A stretch of 53,304 bases of DNA from CAYGUI01 sp964353115. Its GTDB lineage: Bacteria > Pseudomonadota > Gammaproteobacteria > JAGOUU01. The notes beneath the pieces were generated by a model, which saw only the letters and a program-made list of their open reading frames with translations, searched no databases and was not told the DNA's origin. Where the stretch lies: contig CAYGUI010000004.1 in assembly GCA_964353115.1 (NCBI GenBank), forward strand, positions 1 through 53,304, in the 5' to 3' direction. This document shows positions 32,152 through 41,474 of this stretch, piece by piece (within the stretch, counting starts at the first letter, position 1; each line of letters starts with the position of its first letter). A program made the position numbers and the translations under genes.

Positions 32152-34980
32152 TTATTTCCGTAAATCTGCAATTTTTTTATTTATTTTGTTAACTTGATTG
32201 CTAAAATCATCAAAAATTTCTTTATCTTGCGCCACTAAATGCTCAGGTGCACGCGAAATATAATTTGGGTTATCCAATTTTGCTTTTATTTTGCTTCGTT
32301 GAATTTCCAGTTTTTCTAAATTCTTTTTAAGTCTAGCAATTTCTTGCTCAAGATCAATTACACCTTCTAAAGGAATTAGTAGTTCTAGATTACCGCAAAT
32401 AGCTGTTGCTGATATCTTTGGTGTATTAACAGTATCAAAAGAAATTTTGTTAATTTTCGCTAACATCTCACAATATTTTTGATTCTCTAGTATTAATTTT
32501 TGCTGATTATCATCAGCATTTTTAATAATTAATTCAATTTGCGCACTTGGTGTTATATTCATTTCGCCGCGGATATTGCGTATTGAATTTATTATGTTTT
32601 TTATGATTTCAATGTTTTTGTAGTCGTTGAAATATTCAAGATCTTTGTTTTCCTCAGGATATTTTGTGATCATTATTGATCCTGGATTCCCGCCTTCGCG
32701 GGAATGACGTTCGTCGCGGGAATGACGGTCACCATTTTCGTCATGCCCGCGAAGGCGGGCATCCACTTCCTGCCAAATCTCTTCAGTAATAAATGGCATA
32801 ATTGGGTGTAATAAACGCAAAATATTATCAAGAACAAGTAATAAACAATCTTTAGTGCTCTTAGAATCTTTATTAGCTTTAGAAAACTCTAAATACCAAT
32901 CACAAAAATAGTGCCATACAAAATCATATAAGTTCGCCGCATACAAATCAAAGCGATATGTTTCTAAATGCTGATGTGAAGTTTTAATAACTTCTTGTAA
33001 TTTAGTTAAAATCCATTTATCTGTGGAATTGAAAACCCCCGCGCCTGCGGCGCTGCCCCCTTTATTAAGGGGGCTAGTATCTCCCCCGACAGAGAGGTTT
33101 TCCTTATCAATATTCATGAAAATAAACCGCGCAGCATTCCACAGTTTATTACAAAAATTTCGACTACCTTCTAAACGCTTTAAATCAAAATTTACATCGC
33201 GCCCACTAGAAGCTAATACGCAAAAAGTAAATCGTAATGCGTCAGTGCCAAAAGCCGGAATTCCTTCTGGAAATTCTTTTGCAGTTTGTTTTTTTATTTT
33301 TTCTGCTAATTTTGGCTGCATTAAATTAGCGGTACGCTTCTTAATTAAATCATCAAGGCTGATTCCATCCGCCAAATCAAGAGGATCTAAAACATTTCCT
33401 TTTGATTTAGACATCTTTTGGCCTTCAGCATCACGAACAATGCTATTAATATAAACAACGGGGAAGGGTACTTGTCCAGTAAATTTAAGCCCAAACATGA
33501 TCATGCGGGCAACCCAAAAGAAAATAATATCAAAACCAGTAACTAAAACACTGGTTGGGTAAAAATTATTTAACTTTTCAGTATTATCTGGCCAACCTAA
33601 ACTTGAGAATGGCCATAGCGCAGATGAAAACCAAGTATCTAAAACATCATTATCTTGAGATAGTTTTAAATTATGATCTAAATTATATTTTTCACGAACA
33701 TGATCTTCTGACTCGCCAACATAAATATTATCTTGTTCATCAAACCAAGCTGGTATGCGATGTCCCCACCATAATTGACGACTAATACACCAATCTTCAA
33801 TATTCTCCATCCAAGAAAAATAAGTGTTTTGCCAATTCTCAGGAACAAATTTGATATCGCCATTTCGTACAGCAGCAATAGCTGGCTCGGCTAACGACTC
33901 AACTTTTACATACCATTGATAAGTTAAATATGGTTCAATAACTGCACCACTGCGATCGCCATATGGAATTTGTAATTTATGATCTTCTGTTTTAATTAAC
34001 TGCTCTAATTCTTCTAATTCTTTAACTATTTTTTTACGAGCAGTTTTAATATCTAAATTTTGATAATCAGTTGGCGTGTTTTCATTTAATTTAGCATCAG
34101 GAGTTAAAATATTGATAAATTCTAAATCATGGCGTTTACCAATATCATAATCATTAAAATCATGAGCAGGAGTTATTTTTACGCAGCCACTACCAAATTC
34201 TTGATCAACATACTCATCAGCAATAATTATAATTTCACGATTACAAATAGGAACTATAACTTTTTTGCCAATTAAATTTTTGTAGCGCTCGTCATTAGGA
34301 TTAACTGCAATTGCAGTATCACCAAGTAAAGTTTCTGGGCGAGTTGTTGCAATAACTATTTTTTGATTACTATCTTTAATTTTATATGCAATGTGCCAAA
34401 GACTACCATTTTGCTCTTTATTTTCAACTTCTAAATCCGAAATGGCAGTTTTAAGAATGGGATCCCAATTTACCAAGCGTTGGCCACGATAAATTAGTCC
34501 TTCATCATATAATTTAATAAAAGCTTGTTGGGTCGCACGAGTTAATCCTTCATCCATCGTAAAACGATTATCACTCCAATCAATAGAAGCTCCCAGGCGT
34601 TTAATCTGCTGTTCAATTTTGCCACCAGATTCAGCTTTCCATTCCCAAACTTTTTCAATAAATTTTTCACGTCCTAAATCATGACGAGTTAAATTTTCTT
34701 CGCGTTCAATTTTGCGCTCAACTAACATTTGTGTGGCTATACCGGCATGATCAGTTCCCATCTGCCACAAAGTTTTTTTACCCATCATACGGTTATAGCG
34801 TACAAGTATATCCATCAAGGTATCTTGAAAACCATGTCCCATGTGTAAGCTGCCAGTAACATTGGGAGGTGGAATTACGATAGAGTAGGGTGCACCATCA
34901 CCTTGCGGGGCAAACAAATTTTCTTGCTGCCAAAAGTCATACCATTTTTGCTCTATTTCTTTTGTAATCATTTTTGCCAA
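32152..34980 (-). CDS. valS: Valyl-tRNA synthetase with two in-frame repeat insertions
   Basis: Charges tRNA-Val. The 942 residues contain the class I motif PPPNVTGSLHMGHGF near 38-52, the editing domain with ATTRPETLLGDTAIAVNP near 212, KMSKSKGNVLDP near 520, the anticodon-binding domain, and the C-terminal coiled coil (IDLEQEIARLKKNLEKLEIQ). Two stretches have no counterpart in E. coli ValS: about 623-650 (family C repeat, GGDTSPLNKGGSAAGAG) and about 739-766 (family B repeat, RHSREGGNPGS), after WQEV. Both keep frame and lie in the anticodon-binding half between conserved blocks. The gene ends in a normal C-terminus and overlaps the tdh end by 13 bases. Confidence 0.98.
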   Translation of the reverse strand: MAKMITKEIEQKWYDFWQQENLFAPQGDGAPYSIVIPPPNVTGSLHMGHGFQDTLMDILVRYNRMMGKKTLWQMGTDHAGIATQMLVERKIEREENLTRHDLGREKFIEKVWEWKAESGGKIEQQIKRLGASIDWSDNRFTMDEGLTRATQQAFIKLYDEGLIYRGQRLVNWDPILKTAISDLEVENKEQNGSLWHIAYKIKDSNQKIVIATTRPETLLGDTAIAVNPNDERYKNLIGKKVIVPICNREIIIIADEYVDQEFGSGCVKITPAHDFNDYDIGKRHDLEFINILTPDAKLNENTPTDYQNLDIKTARKKIVKELEELEQLIKTEDHKLQIPYGDRSGAVIEPYLTYQWYVKVESLAEPAIAAVRNGDIKFVPENWQNTYFSWMENIEDWCISRQLWWGHRIPAWFDEQDNIYVGESEDHVREKYNLDHNLKLSQDNDVLDTWFSSALWPFSSLGWPDNTEKLNNFYPTSVLVTGFDIIFFWVARMIMFGLKFTGQVPFPVVYINSIVRDAEGQKMSKSKGNVLDPLDLADGISLDDLIKKRTANLMQPKLAEKIKKQTAKEFPEGIPAFGTDALRFTFCVLASSGRDVNFDLKRLEGSRNFCNKLWNAARFIFMNIDKENLSVGGDTSPLNKGGSAAGAGVFNSTDKWILTKLQEVIKTSHQHLETYRFDLYAANLYDFVWHYFCDWYLEFSKANKDSKSTKDCLLLVLDNILRLLHPIMPFITEEIWQEVDARLRGHDENGDRHSRDERHSREGGNPGSIMITKYPEENKDLEYFNDYKNIEIIKNIINSIRNIRGEMNITPSAQIELIIKNADDNQQKLILENQKYCEMLAKINKISFDTVNTPKISATAICGNLELLIPLEGVIDLEQEIARLKKNLEKLEIQRSKIKAKLDNPNYISRAPEHLVAQDKEIFDDFSNQVNKINKKIADLRK
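32684..32764 (-). repeat. Palindromic repeat, family B, in frame inside valS
   Basis: The plus strand reads GGATTCCCGCCTTCGCGGGA, then ATGACG, a second CGCGGGAATGACG unit, a spacer, and CGTCATGCCCGCGAAGGCGG plus GCATCC. The outer ends are thus inverted relative to each other (GGATTCCCGCCTTCGCGGG against CCCGCGAAGGCGGGCATCC). The element is GC-rich in an AT-rich gene. It is translated as about 27 extra residues in ValS without a stop or frameshift. Confidence 0.92.
33031..33112 (-). repeat. Palindromic repeat, family C, in frame inside valS
   Basis: Starting GAAAACCCCCGCGCCTGCGG, continuing CGCTGCCCCCTTTATTAAGG plus GGG, and ending CCCCCGACAGAGAGGTTTTC, this is a shorter relative of the intergenic element at 24273-24399. 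The same hairpins (GCGCC-GGCGC and CCCCCTTT-AAGGGGG) and the same AAAACC/GGTTTT ends are seen. In ValS it encodes a Gly/Ser/Ala-rich stretch between MNIDKENLS and STDKWILTKL. Confidence 0.9.
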
Positions 34981-36017
34981 TCCAAAATTACTTTACCGCA
35001 TTGTCCAGATTTCATAGTTTGAAACCCTTGTTCAAAATCATCAACATTAAAATGATGCGTAATAATTGATGAGATATCTAAACCACTATCAAGCATAGCT
35101 ATCATTTTATACCAGGTTTCATACATCTCACGACCATAAATACCTTTAAGCTCTAAACCATGGAAAACTATGTCATTCCATGCAATACTAGGTTCACCAT
35201 TAGTAACGCCAAGAGCTGAAATTTTTCCGCCGTGGCGTAAAGTCTTAATCATTGCGTTAATAGCACCATGATTACCAGACATTTCCAAACCAACATCAAA
35301 ACCTTCAATCATACCAAGTTCATTCATAGTATTTTGAAGCGCTTCGATTTGATCCTGATCCTTGATATTTAAAGCTTTAGTTGCTCCCATTTTGCGAGCC
35401 ATATCTAAGCGATAGTCATTGATGTCAGTAATTACAACATTACGTGCACCAACATGTTTTGCAATGGCAACAGCCATAATTCCAATTGGACCTGCACCAG
35501 TAATTAACACGTCTTCACCAATCAAATTAAAAGCCAATGTTGTATGAACAGCATTTCCTAACGGATCAAAAATACTCGCAACATCATCAGAAATATTATC
35601 GGGAACATGAAAAGCATTTTCCGCTGGAATAATTAAATATTCAGCAAAACATCCTTGACGAGTTACACCAACGCCTATAGTTTCACGACATAAATGTCTA
35701 GTACCAGCGCGACAACTACGGCATACACCACAAACTATGTGACCTTCGCCAGAAACTCTATCGCCAATATTAAAATGCTTAACGTCAGTACCAACAGCTG
35801 CAATCTCACCAACAAATTCATGACCAGTGATCATTGGGGCAGGAATAGTTTTTTGCGCCCAATCATCCCAATTATAAATATGTAAATCTGTGCCACAAAT
35901 TGCAGTTTTTTTGATTTTAATTAGCACTTCGTTATGCCCAAGATCGTTTTTATTAAGCGTTTCCGCTTCAATCATCCAAATCCCTGGTTTTTTATGTAAT
36001 TTTGAAAGTGCTTTCAT
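34968..36017 (-). CDS. tdh: L-threonine 3-dehydrogenase
   Basis: Oxidises L-threonine with NAD to 2-amino-3-ketobutyrate, which Kbl then splits to glycine and acetyl-CoA. The 349 residues (E. coli 341) show the zinc-dependent medium-chain dehydrogenase pattern: catalytic zinc CGTDLHIYNWDDWA near 41 and GHEFVGE near 65, the structural zinc loop CGVCRSCRAGTRHLC near 97-111, and the NAD-binding fold VLITGAGPIGIMAVAIAKH near 172. It lies 5 bases downstream of kbl, and its 3' end... (stop side) is followed by valS with an overlap of 13 bases between the tdh end and the valS start, so kbl, tdh and valS may be co-transcribed. Confidence 0.97.
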   Translation of the reverse strand: MKALSKLHKKPGIWMIEAETLNKNDLGHNEVLIKIKKTAICGTDLHIYNWDDWAQKTIPAPMITGHEFVGEIAAVGTDVKHFNIGDRVSGEGHIVCGVCRSCRAGTRHLCRETIGVGVTRQGCFAEYLIIPAENAFHVPDNISDDVASIFDPLGNAVHTTLAFNLIGEDVLITGAGPIGIMAVAIAKHVGARNVVITDINDYRLDMARKMGATKALNIKDQDQIEALQNTMNELGMIEGFDVGLEMSGNHGAINAMIKTLRHGGKISALGVTNGEPSIAWNDIVFHGLELKGIYGREMYETWYKMIAMLDSGLDISSIITHHFNVDDFEQGFQTMKSGQCGKVILDWQK

Positions 36018-36022
36018 AAAAT

Positions 36023-37216
36023 TTAAATAATCCCCATTTCTTTGCCAACAGCGGTAAAAGCTGCAACAGTTTTATCTATTTGGTCAAATGTATGAGTCGC
36101 AGCCATTTGTGTTCTTATACGCGCTTTTCCTTTGGGAACTACTGGAAAAGAAAATGCAATAACATAAATACCATGCTCAAGTAATTTATCAGCCATAAGG
36201 CTTGCCTTTTTTTCATCATAAATCATAACTGGAATGATTGCATGATGTCCTGGAACTAAATCAAATCCAGCTTGCTGCATTTTTTCACGGAAACGCTGTT
36301 GGTTTTTTTCTAACTGCTCACGTCTATCATCAGCTTGCTCTGCTATTTCAATTGCTTTAATCGCTGTTGCAGCGACTACAGGAGGTACTGCATTAGAAAA
36401 TAAATGAGTGCGTGATTTTTGGCGTAATAGTTCAGCAATTGATTGCTTAGCAGCAACAAAGCCACCAGATGCACCACCTAGCGCTTTACCCAATGTGCTA
36501 GTGATAATATCAACTCGACCTTCAACACCGCAATATGCCGCCGTTCCGCGTCCTTTAGGGCCAACAAATCCGGTAGCGTGAGAATCATCAACCATTACAA
36601 TGGCATTGTATTTTTCGGCTAAGTCACAGATACCTTTAAGATTAGTGATAATGCCGTCCATTGAAAATACGCCGTCAGTAGCTATTAGCTTAAAACGTGC
36701 GCCGTTTTTATCAGCTGCTATTAAGTTTTCCTCCAACGACTTCATATCATTATTTTTGTAACGATATCTAGCAGCTTTGCATAATCTTACACCATCAATA
36801 ATACTGGCATGATTTAATTCATCGCTAATAATGGCATCTTCAGCAGTTAATAAAGATTCAAAAAGACCAGTGTTAGCGTCAAAACATGAGCCATAAACAA
36901 TGGTATCGTCCATATTTAAATATTGACTAATTTTATGCTCTAGATTTTTATGAATATCTTGTGTTCCACAAATAAATCTCACTGACGCCACGCCATAACC
37001 GTATTGATCTAATGATTCTTTGGCAGTTTTAATTAGTTCAGCATTGTTAGCCAAACCTAAGTAGTTATTAGCGCAGAAGTTAATAACATGCTCGCCATTT
37101 TGAAGATTAATTTCAGGGCTTTGAGAGCTAGTTATAATTCTTTCTTTTTTATAAGTTCCGTTGTTTTTGATTTCTTCTATTTGGGAGTTAAGATATTGAT
37201 AAAACTGCGTATTCAT
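36023..37216 (-). CDS. kbl: 2-amino-3-ketobutyrate CoA ligase (glycine C-acetyltransferase)
   Basis: A PLP enzyme that makes glycine and acetyl-CoA from the Tdh product. The 397 residues match the alpha-oxoamine synthase family: INFCANNYLGLANN near 46, SVRFICGTQDIHKNLE near 78, MVDDSHATGFVGPKGRGT near 208, and the PLP lysine in ITSTLGKALGGASGGF near 236-251. Length is that of E. coli Kbl (398). It is first in the kbl-tdh operon and divergent from smc, with a 147-base gap that must hold promoters for both. Confidence 0.97.
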   Translation of the reverse strand: MNTQFYQYLNSQIEEIKNNGTYKKERIITSSQSPEINLQNGEHVINFCANNYLGLANNAELIKTAKESLDQYGYGVASVRFICGTQDIHKNLEHKISQYLNMDDTIVYGSCFDANTGLFESLLTAEDAIISDELNHASIIDGVRLCKAARYRYKNNDMKSLEENLIAADKNGARFKLIATDGVFSMDGIITNLKGICDLAEKYNAIVMVDDSHATGFVGPKGRGTAAYCGVEGRVDIITSTLGKALGGASGGFVAAKQSIAELLRQKSRTHLFSNAVPPVVAATAIKAIEIAEQADDRREQLEKNQQRFREKMQQAGFDLVPGHHAIIPVMIYDEKKASLMADKLLEHGIYVIAFSFPVVPKGKARIRTQMAATHTFDQIDKTVAAFTAVGKEMGII

Positions 37217-37363
37217 GATTTTTATAATCTTTTAGATTACTTGTTTGATTTATAAAGGATTAGAAAAATATATCAGAGTGAGTTGGGGGTGTCAATTTTG
37301 TAAAAACAGATTATATCTATGCTATCTTATTACTAGAAAGATCAAATAAATTTTATAATTCAC

Positions 37364-40300
37364 ATGAAACTAAAAAAAATCAAGTTATCTGGCTTTAAAT
37401 CATTTGTAGAGCCAACAACTGTACCAATTTCAGCAAACTTATCTGGTATTGTTGGACCAAACGGATGTGGTAAATCAAATGTAATTGATGCCGTGCGTTG
37501 GGTAATGGGGGAGAGTTCAGCAAAACAACTTCGCGGTGACTCTTCAGTCGACGTAATATTTAATGGCTCAGAGAATCGTAAGCCAGTTAGTCAAGCAATG
37601 GTCGAACTGATTTTTGATAATTCTGATAAAACAGTTCTTGGTGCTTATGCCGCATATAATGAAATTTCGATCAAGCGCACAGTTAACCGCGAAGCACAGT
37701 CAAATTATTATATAAATAATTCTCGTGCAAGGCGCAAAGACGTGCATGATATATTTTTAGGCACAGGTCTTGGGCCGCGTAGTTATGCGATTATAGAGCA
37801 AGGAATGATTTCACGCTTTATTGAAGCAAAACCAGAAGAAATTCGTACTTATATAGAAGAAGCCGCAGGAATTTCAAAATATAAAGAGCGAAGACGCGAA
37901 ACAGAAAATCGTATTCGCCATACCAAAGAAAATTTAGAGCGTTTGCACGATATTATGTCTGAGCTTGAAAAGCAGCTTGCTAAGCTTGAAAAGCAATCAG
38001 AAAACGCCCAAATCTATCGTGAATTAAAAAAAGATGAGCGTGGAGTTAGTGTTGAACTTGCAGCACTTAAAATTCGTAATTACGATAAAAAATCTGAAAT
38101 TATAAACTCTAAAATTAAAAATATTCAGCAAGAAATAGAAAAATTAGAATTAGAAATTCAAAATTTAACTGCAAGTAATGCAGTGCTAAAAACCAAAGAA
38201 GAAGAAATAGATGCGCAGTTTAAAGCTGAGCAAGCTAATTTTTATCAAATAAGTGGTGATATTTCTAAATTTGAGCAAGAGTTAGAATATAAAAAACAAG
38301 AAGAGTTAACTGCTAAAAATAATATTGAAAAATTATCTGCTGAAAAAAATAATCGAAAAAATAAAATAGCAGATCTTGAGAAGAATAAGAATTATGCAAT
38401 TAGCCAAGACAAAGAAATACTTACTAAAATAACGCAATCAGAAGAATATTTTACAAAAGCGCAAAACGTTTTGAAATCTTGCGATGAAAAGTTGCACAGC
38501 GCACAAGAAAAATTAAATAACATTAATAATGAATCGTTAGAGTTACATAAAACATCAGAAAAACTTAAAGCTGAAGTTGAAAAGCGCGATGATTTATTAG
38601 AGCATAATCTTGAAAGATATCATCATTTACAAGAAGATTTTGAGGAATTGTCTAATAAATCTTCTGATAAAAATATTGCCGATCTTAAAAATAAATTAAT
38701 TGAGATTAAAAATACATTAGATCAAGAAAACAATAATTTTAATCAATTACAAGAAGATCTTAAAAATAAATATAATAACCGTGATAATTTACAGCAAAAA
38801 ATATTACAAGAAAAAGGTTTGCTACAGAAATTAACTGCAAAAGTAGAATCTTTAGAAACCCTACAACAACACGCATTAAATAAAAATAACAAAGATCATA
38901 GAGAGTGGGCGCAAAATAATTTATCAGGAACTATTAAATATATTGCCGAAAATATTACCGTTCAAAACGGCTATGAGAAAGCGGTAGAGCACGCGCTGGG
39001 TAATTATTTAACAGCAATTGCGGTTGATAATATTAATGAAGTATTGGATAAATTAAATAATAATTTTATTAAATCAAACTGTGTCTTTATCAATGCGGAT
39101 ACAGAATTACAGACATATTCTGATAATAGCTTGGCTAGCAAAATAACAGGACCAAATATAATTAAAAATTTATTGGCTGATATTATTTGCGCTAATGACA
39201 TATTGGAAGCCAAAAATAAATTAAAAAGCTTAAGCTCTCATCAATCCGTTATTACTACTGATGGAGTTTGGATTTCACATAATAAAATAAATATTCATGG
39301 TAAAGATAATAGCCAAAATAGTTTTTTAGAGCGCAAAAATGAAATTAGTGTGTTGCGCAAAAAAATATCAGAGCAAGAAAATAATATAAATACGTTAAAT
39401 CAAGAATTAGAAAGTATTAAATCAAATTTAGAAAATAATAATAAAATAAAACACGATTTACGTACAAAAATTACTGAAGATCAAAATTATTTTAATAAAT
39501 TAAGTCATGAAATAAATTCAGAAGAGAAAAATATTTCCAGTAATATTGAACGTTTAGATCGAATAGAAAAAGAAAAAGAAAGTATTCAAAGTAAAAATAT
39601 TGAATATAAACAAGAGATTATAAAATTTCGACAAGAATTAGAGCAAGTGATTGCAAATATAGAGGAAAAATCTAAGCTAAAGGTTGATTCTGAAAATGAA
39701 AAGCAAGAATTCTTGGGGAAATATAATGAGTTAAAAAATAATTATGAAAGGGCGCGTGATGAGAATCATAAGTTAGCTCTTGAGCATCAAAAAATAAAAA
39801 ATGACATAACTAATTTTACTAAAGATTATGAATATTTTTTAAACGATGAAAAAAGGTTAGATAAAGAGTTAGTTGATAATAAAAATATATTAGATAATTT
39901 AATAGATCCAATTAAAAATCTACAAAATAATATTTCAGATTTATTAGTTAAGCGTGAAAATCAAGATAAAATTTTAAAAAATATTCGCGAGAGCTTTAAT
40001 AATACGCAAGAAGAAATTAAAAACGTAAATAATAATATAAATACTGTAAATAATAATAAAAATAAATTATCTGAAAATATTCAAGAAAATAAGATAAATT
40101 TAAATACTTTAGAGGTTAAAAAGTCTGGTATTTTAGAAGAATTTGCTGAATATGTTACAGAAATTAATAATGCTAAAAATAAATTAGCAGAAGACAGTAA
40201 TATTGGTGAATGGGAATCTGAATTAACTAAAATTCAAAATAAAATAAAGCGTCTGGGTGCAGTAAACTTAGCAGCAATTGAAGAATTTAAAGAAGAGTCA

Positions 40301-40867
40301 GAGCGTAGAAATTATTTAAACAGTCAAATTGAAGATTTAGAAAAATCTTTAGCAACGCTTGATACAGCAATAAATAAAATAGATAAAGAAACAAAAACAC
40401 GTTTTTCTGAAACATTTGATGTTGTTGATAAAAACTTTAAAACTCTATTCCCACAGGTGTTTGAAGGCGGTCGTGCAAGTTTAGAATTAACTAGCGATGA
40501 TTTATTAGATAGCGGAATTAAAATTATAGCGCAGCCCCCAGGTAAGAAAAATAGTAGTATTCATTTATTATCAGGCGGTGAAAAAGCTTTGACAGCAATA
40601 TCATTAGTTTTTGCAATATTTCAAATTAATCCAGCACCATTTTGTATTCTTGATGAGGTTGATGCTCCTCTTGATGATGCCAATGTTGGACGTTTTTGTC
40701 GCTTAGTTCGAGGCATGTCACAAAGTGTGCAATTTATGTTTATTACGCATAATAAAATAACTATGGAAATGGCTGATAAATTAATGGGTGTTACTATGAA
40801 TGAACCTGGTGTTTCACGCATAGTAGCAGTTGATGTTGAAAAAGCAGAGCAGCTGGCAGAGGCTTAA
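37364..40867 (+). CDS. smc: Chromosome partition protein SMC
   Basis: The ATPase of the SMC condensin complex, which loops and separates chromosomes. The 1,167 residues have Walker A GPNGCGKSNV at 31-40, the conserved arginine region and RSYAIIEQGMISRFIEAKPE near 145-164, two long coiled-coil arms (about 170-500 and 650-1000, very rich in Lys, Asn and Glu), a hinge (about 510-640, NLSGTIKYIAENITVQNGYE), signature LLSGGEKALTAISLVFAIFQ near 1067, and Walker B FCILDEVDAPLDDANV near 1092. All ATPase parts are intact. It begins the smc-zipA-ligA cluster typical of gammaproteobacteria. Confidence 0.98.
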   Translation: MKLKKIKLSGFKSFVEPTTVPISANLSGIVGPNGCGKSNVIDAVRWVMGESSAKQLRGDSSVDVIFNGSENRKPVSQAMVELIFDNSDKTVLGAYAAYNEISIKRTVNREAQSNYYINNSRARRKDVHDIFLGTGLGPRSYAIIEQGMISRFIEAKPEEIRTYIEEAAGISKYKERRRETENRIRHTKENLERLHDIMSELEKQLAKLEKQSENAQIYRELKKDERGVSVELAALKIRNYDKKSEIINSKIKNIQQEIEKLELEIQNLTASNAVLKTKEEEIDAQFKAEQANFYQISGDISKFEQELEYKKQEELTAKNNIEKLSAEKNNRKNKIADLEKNKNYAISQDKEILTKITQSEEYFTKAQNVLKSCDEKLHSAQEKLNNINNESLELHKTSEKLKAEVEKRDDLLEHNLERYHHLQEDFEELSNKSSDKNIADLKNKLIEIKNTLDQENNNFNQLQEDLKNKYNNRDNLQQKILQEKGLLQKLTAKVESLETLQQHALNKNNKDHREWAQNNLSGTIKYIAENITVQNGYEKAVEHALGNYLTAIAVDNINEVLDKLNNNFIKSNCVFINADTELQTYSDNSLASKITGPNIIKNLLADIICANDILEAKNKLKSLSSHQSVITTDGVWISHNKINIHGKDNSQNSFLERKNEISVLRKKISEQENNINTLNQELESIKSNLENNNKIKHDLRTKITEDQNYFNKLSHEINSEEKNISSNIERLDRIEKEKESIQSKNIEYKQEIIKFRQELEQVIANIEEKSKLKVDSENEKQEFLGKYNELKNNYERARDENHKLALEHQKIKNDITNFTKDYEYFLNDEKRLDKELVDNKNILDNLIDPIKNLQNNISDLLVKRENQDKILKNIRESFNNTQEEIKNVNNNINTVNNNKNKLSENIQENKINLNTLEVKKSGILEEFAEYVTEINNAKNKLAEDSNIGEWESELTKIQNKIKRLGAVNLAAIEEFKEESERRNYLNSQIEDLEKSLATLDTAINKIDKETKTRFSETFDVVDKNFKTLFPQVFEGGRASLELTSDDLLDSGIKIIAQPPGKKNSSIHLLSGGEKALTAISLVFAIFQINPAPFCILDEVDAPLDDANVGRFCRLVRGMSQSVQFMFITHNKITMEMADKLMGVTMNEPGVSRIVAVDVEKAEQLAEA

Positions 40868-40868
40868 T

Positions 40869-41474
40869 ATGAATATGGGATTATTTATTGTTTTATTAGT
40901 TTTGGGTTGTTGTTTTTTATTAAGCATATATTTAGATTATCGTCGCAAAAGCCGTGAAAACTACATGGTTGATCAAAGTCTCATGCGTGCTCGGATGTTA
41001 GAAAATAAAAGTAAGTTTGAAAAGCAAGATGAAAAAACTGAAGAGTCTGATAATAGTTTATCTAATATAATTATTGTTCATATTCATGCGCAAGATGATC
41101 AAAAAATACCGGGTGATAAATTACTAAAGACTTTATTAGTTAATAAATTACGTTTTGGTAGCATGAAAATTTTTCATTACTATGATGAAAATAAAGAAGA
41201 GTTATTTAGCGTTTCATCCATAGTTAATCCGGGGTATTTTAATATTAGTGATATTTCTACTAGTAAGTTTCCAGGGGTTTCGTTATTTTTTATACGCGAC
41301 AATGTTACATCTCCAGCAAAATCTTACTCTAAAATGCTTGAAGTTGCACGAAAAGTAGCTGAGGATCTTGATTGTGAAATTTTAGATGAAAATCATGAGT
41401 TATTGTCAGCAGAAAAAATTTCATTTACTTTAGAAAAATTTCGTAATCATGCAGAGGATCTTTTATTTCAATGA
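40869..41474 (+). CDS. zipA: Cell division protein ZipA, short form
   Basis: ZipA anchors FtsZ to the inner membrane. The 201 residues have the N-out membrane helix at the very start (MNMGLFIVLLVLGCCFLLSI), a short basic/charged linker (about 24-65), and a C-terminal domain with the ZipA FtsZ-binding pattern (IIVHIHAQDDQKIPGDKLLK near 72, FSVSSIVNPGYFN near 117, FPGVSLFFIRD near 136). The linker is much shorter than in E. coli (328 aa). ATG 40869, just past the smc stop, is preferred over the upstream open frame (40830), because it puts the helix at the N-terminus as in the family and has AGAGG upstream. The end overlaps ligA by four bases (ATGA). Confidence 0.85.
   Translation: MNMGLFIVLLVLGCCFLLSIYLDYRRKSRENYMVDQSLMRARMLENKSKFEKQDEKTEESDNSLSNIIIVHIHAQDDQKIPGDKLLKTLLVNKLRFGSMKIFHYYDENKEELFSVSSIVNPGYFNISDISTSKFPGVSLFFIRDNVTSPAKSYSKMLEVARKVAEDLDCEILDENHELLSAEKISFTLEKFRNHAEDLLFQ

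Noticed and set aside
33023..33454. 143-aa plus-strand frame inside valS
   Set aside because: It is antisense to well-conserved ValS sequence including the KMSKS region.
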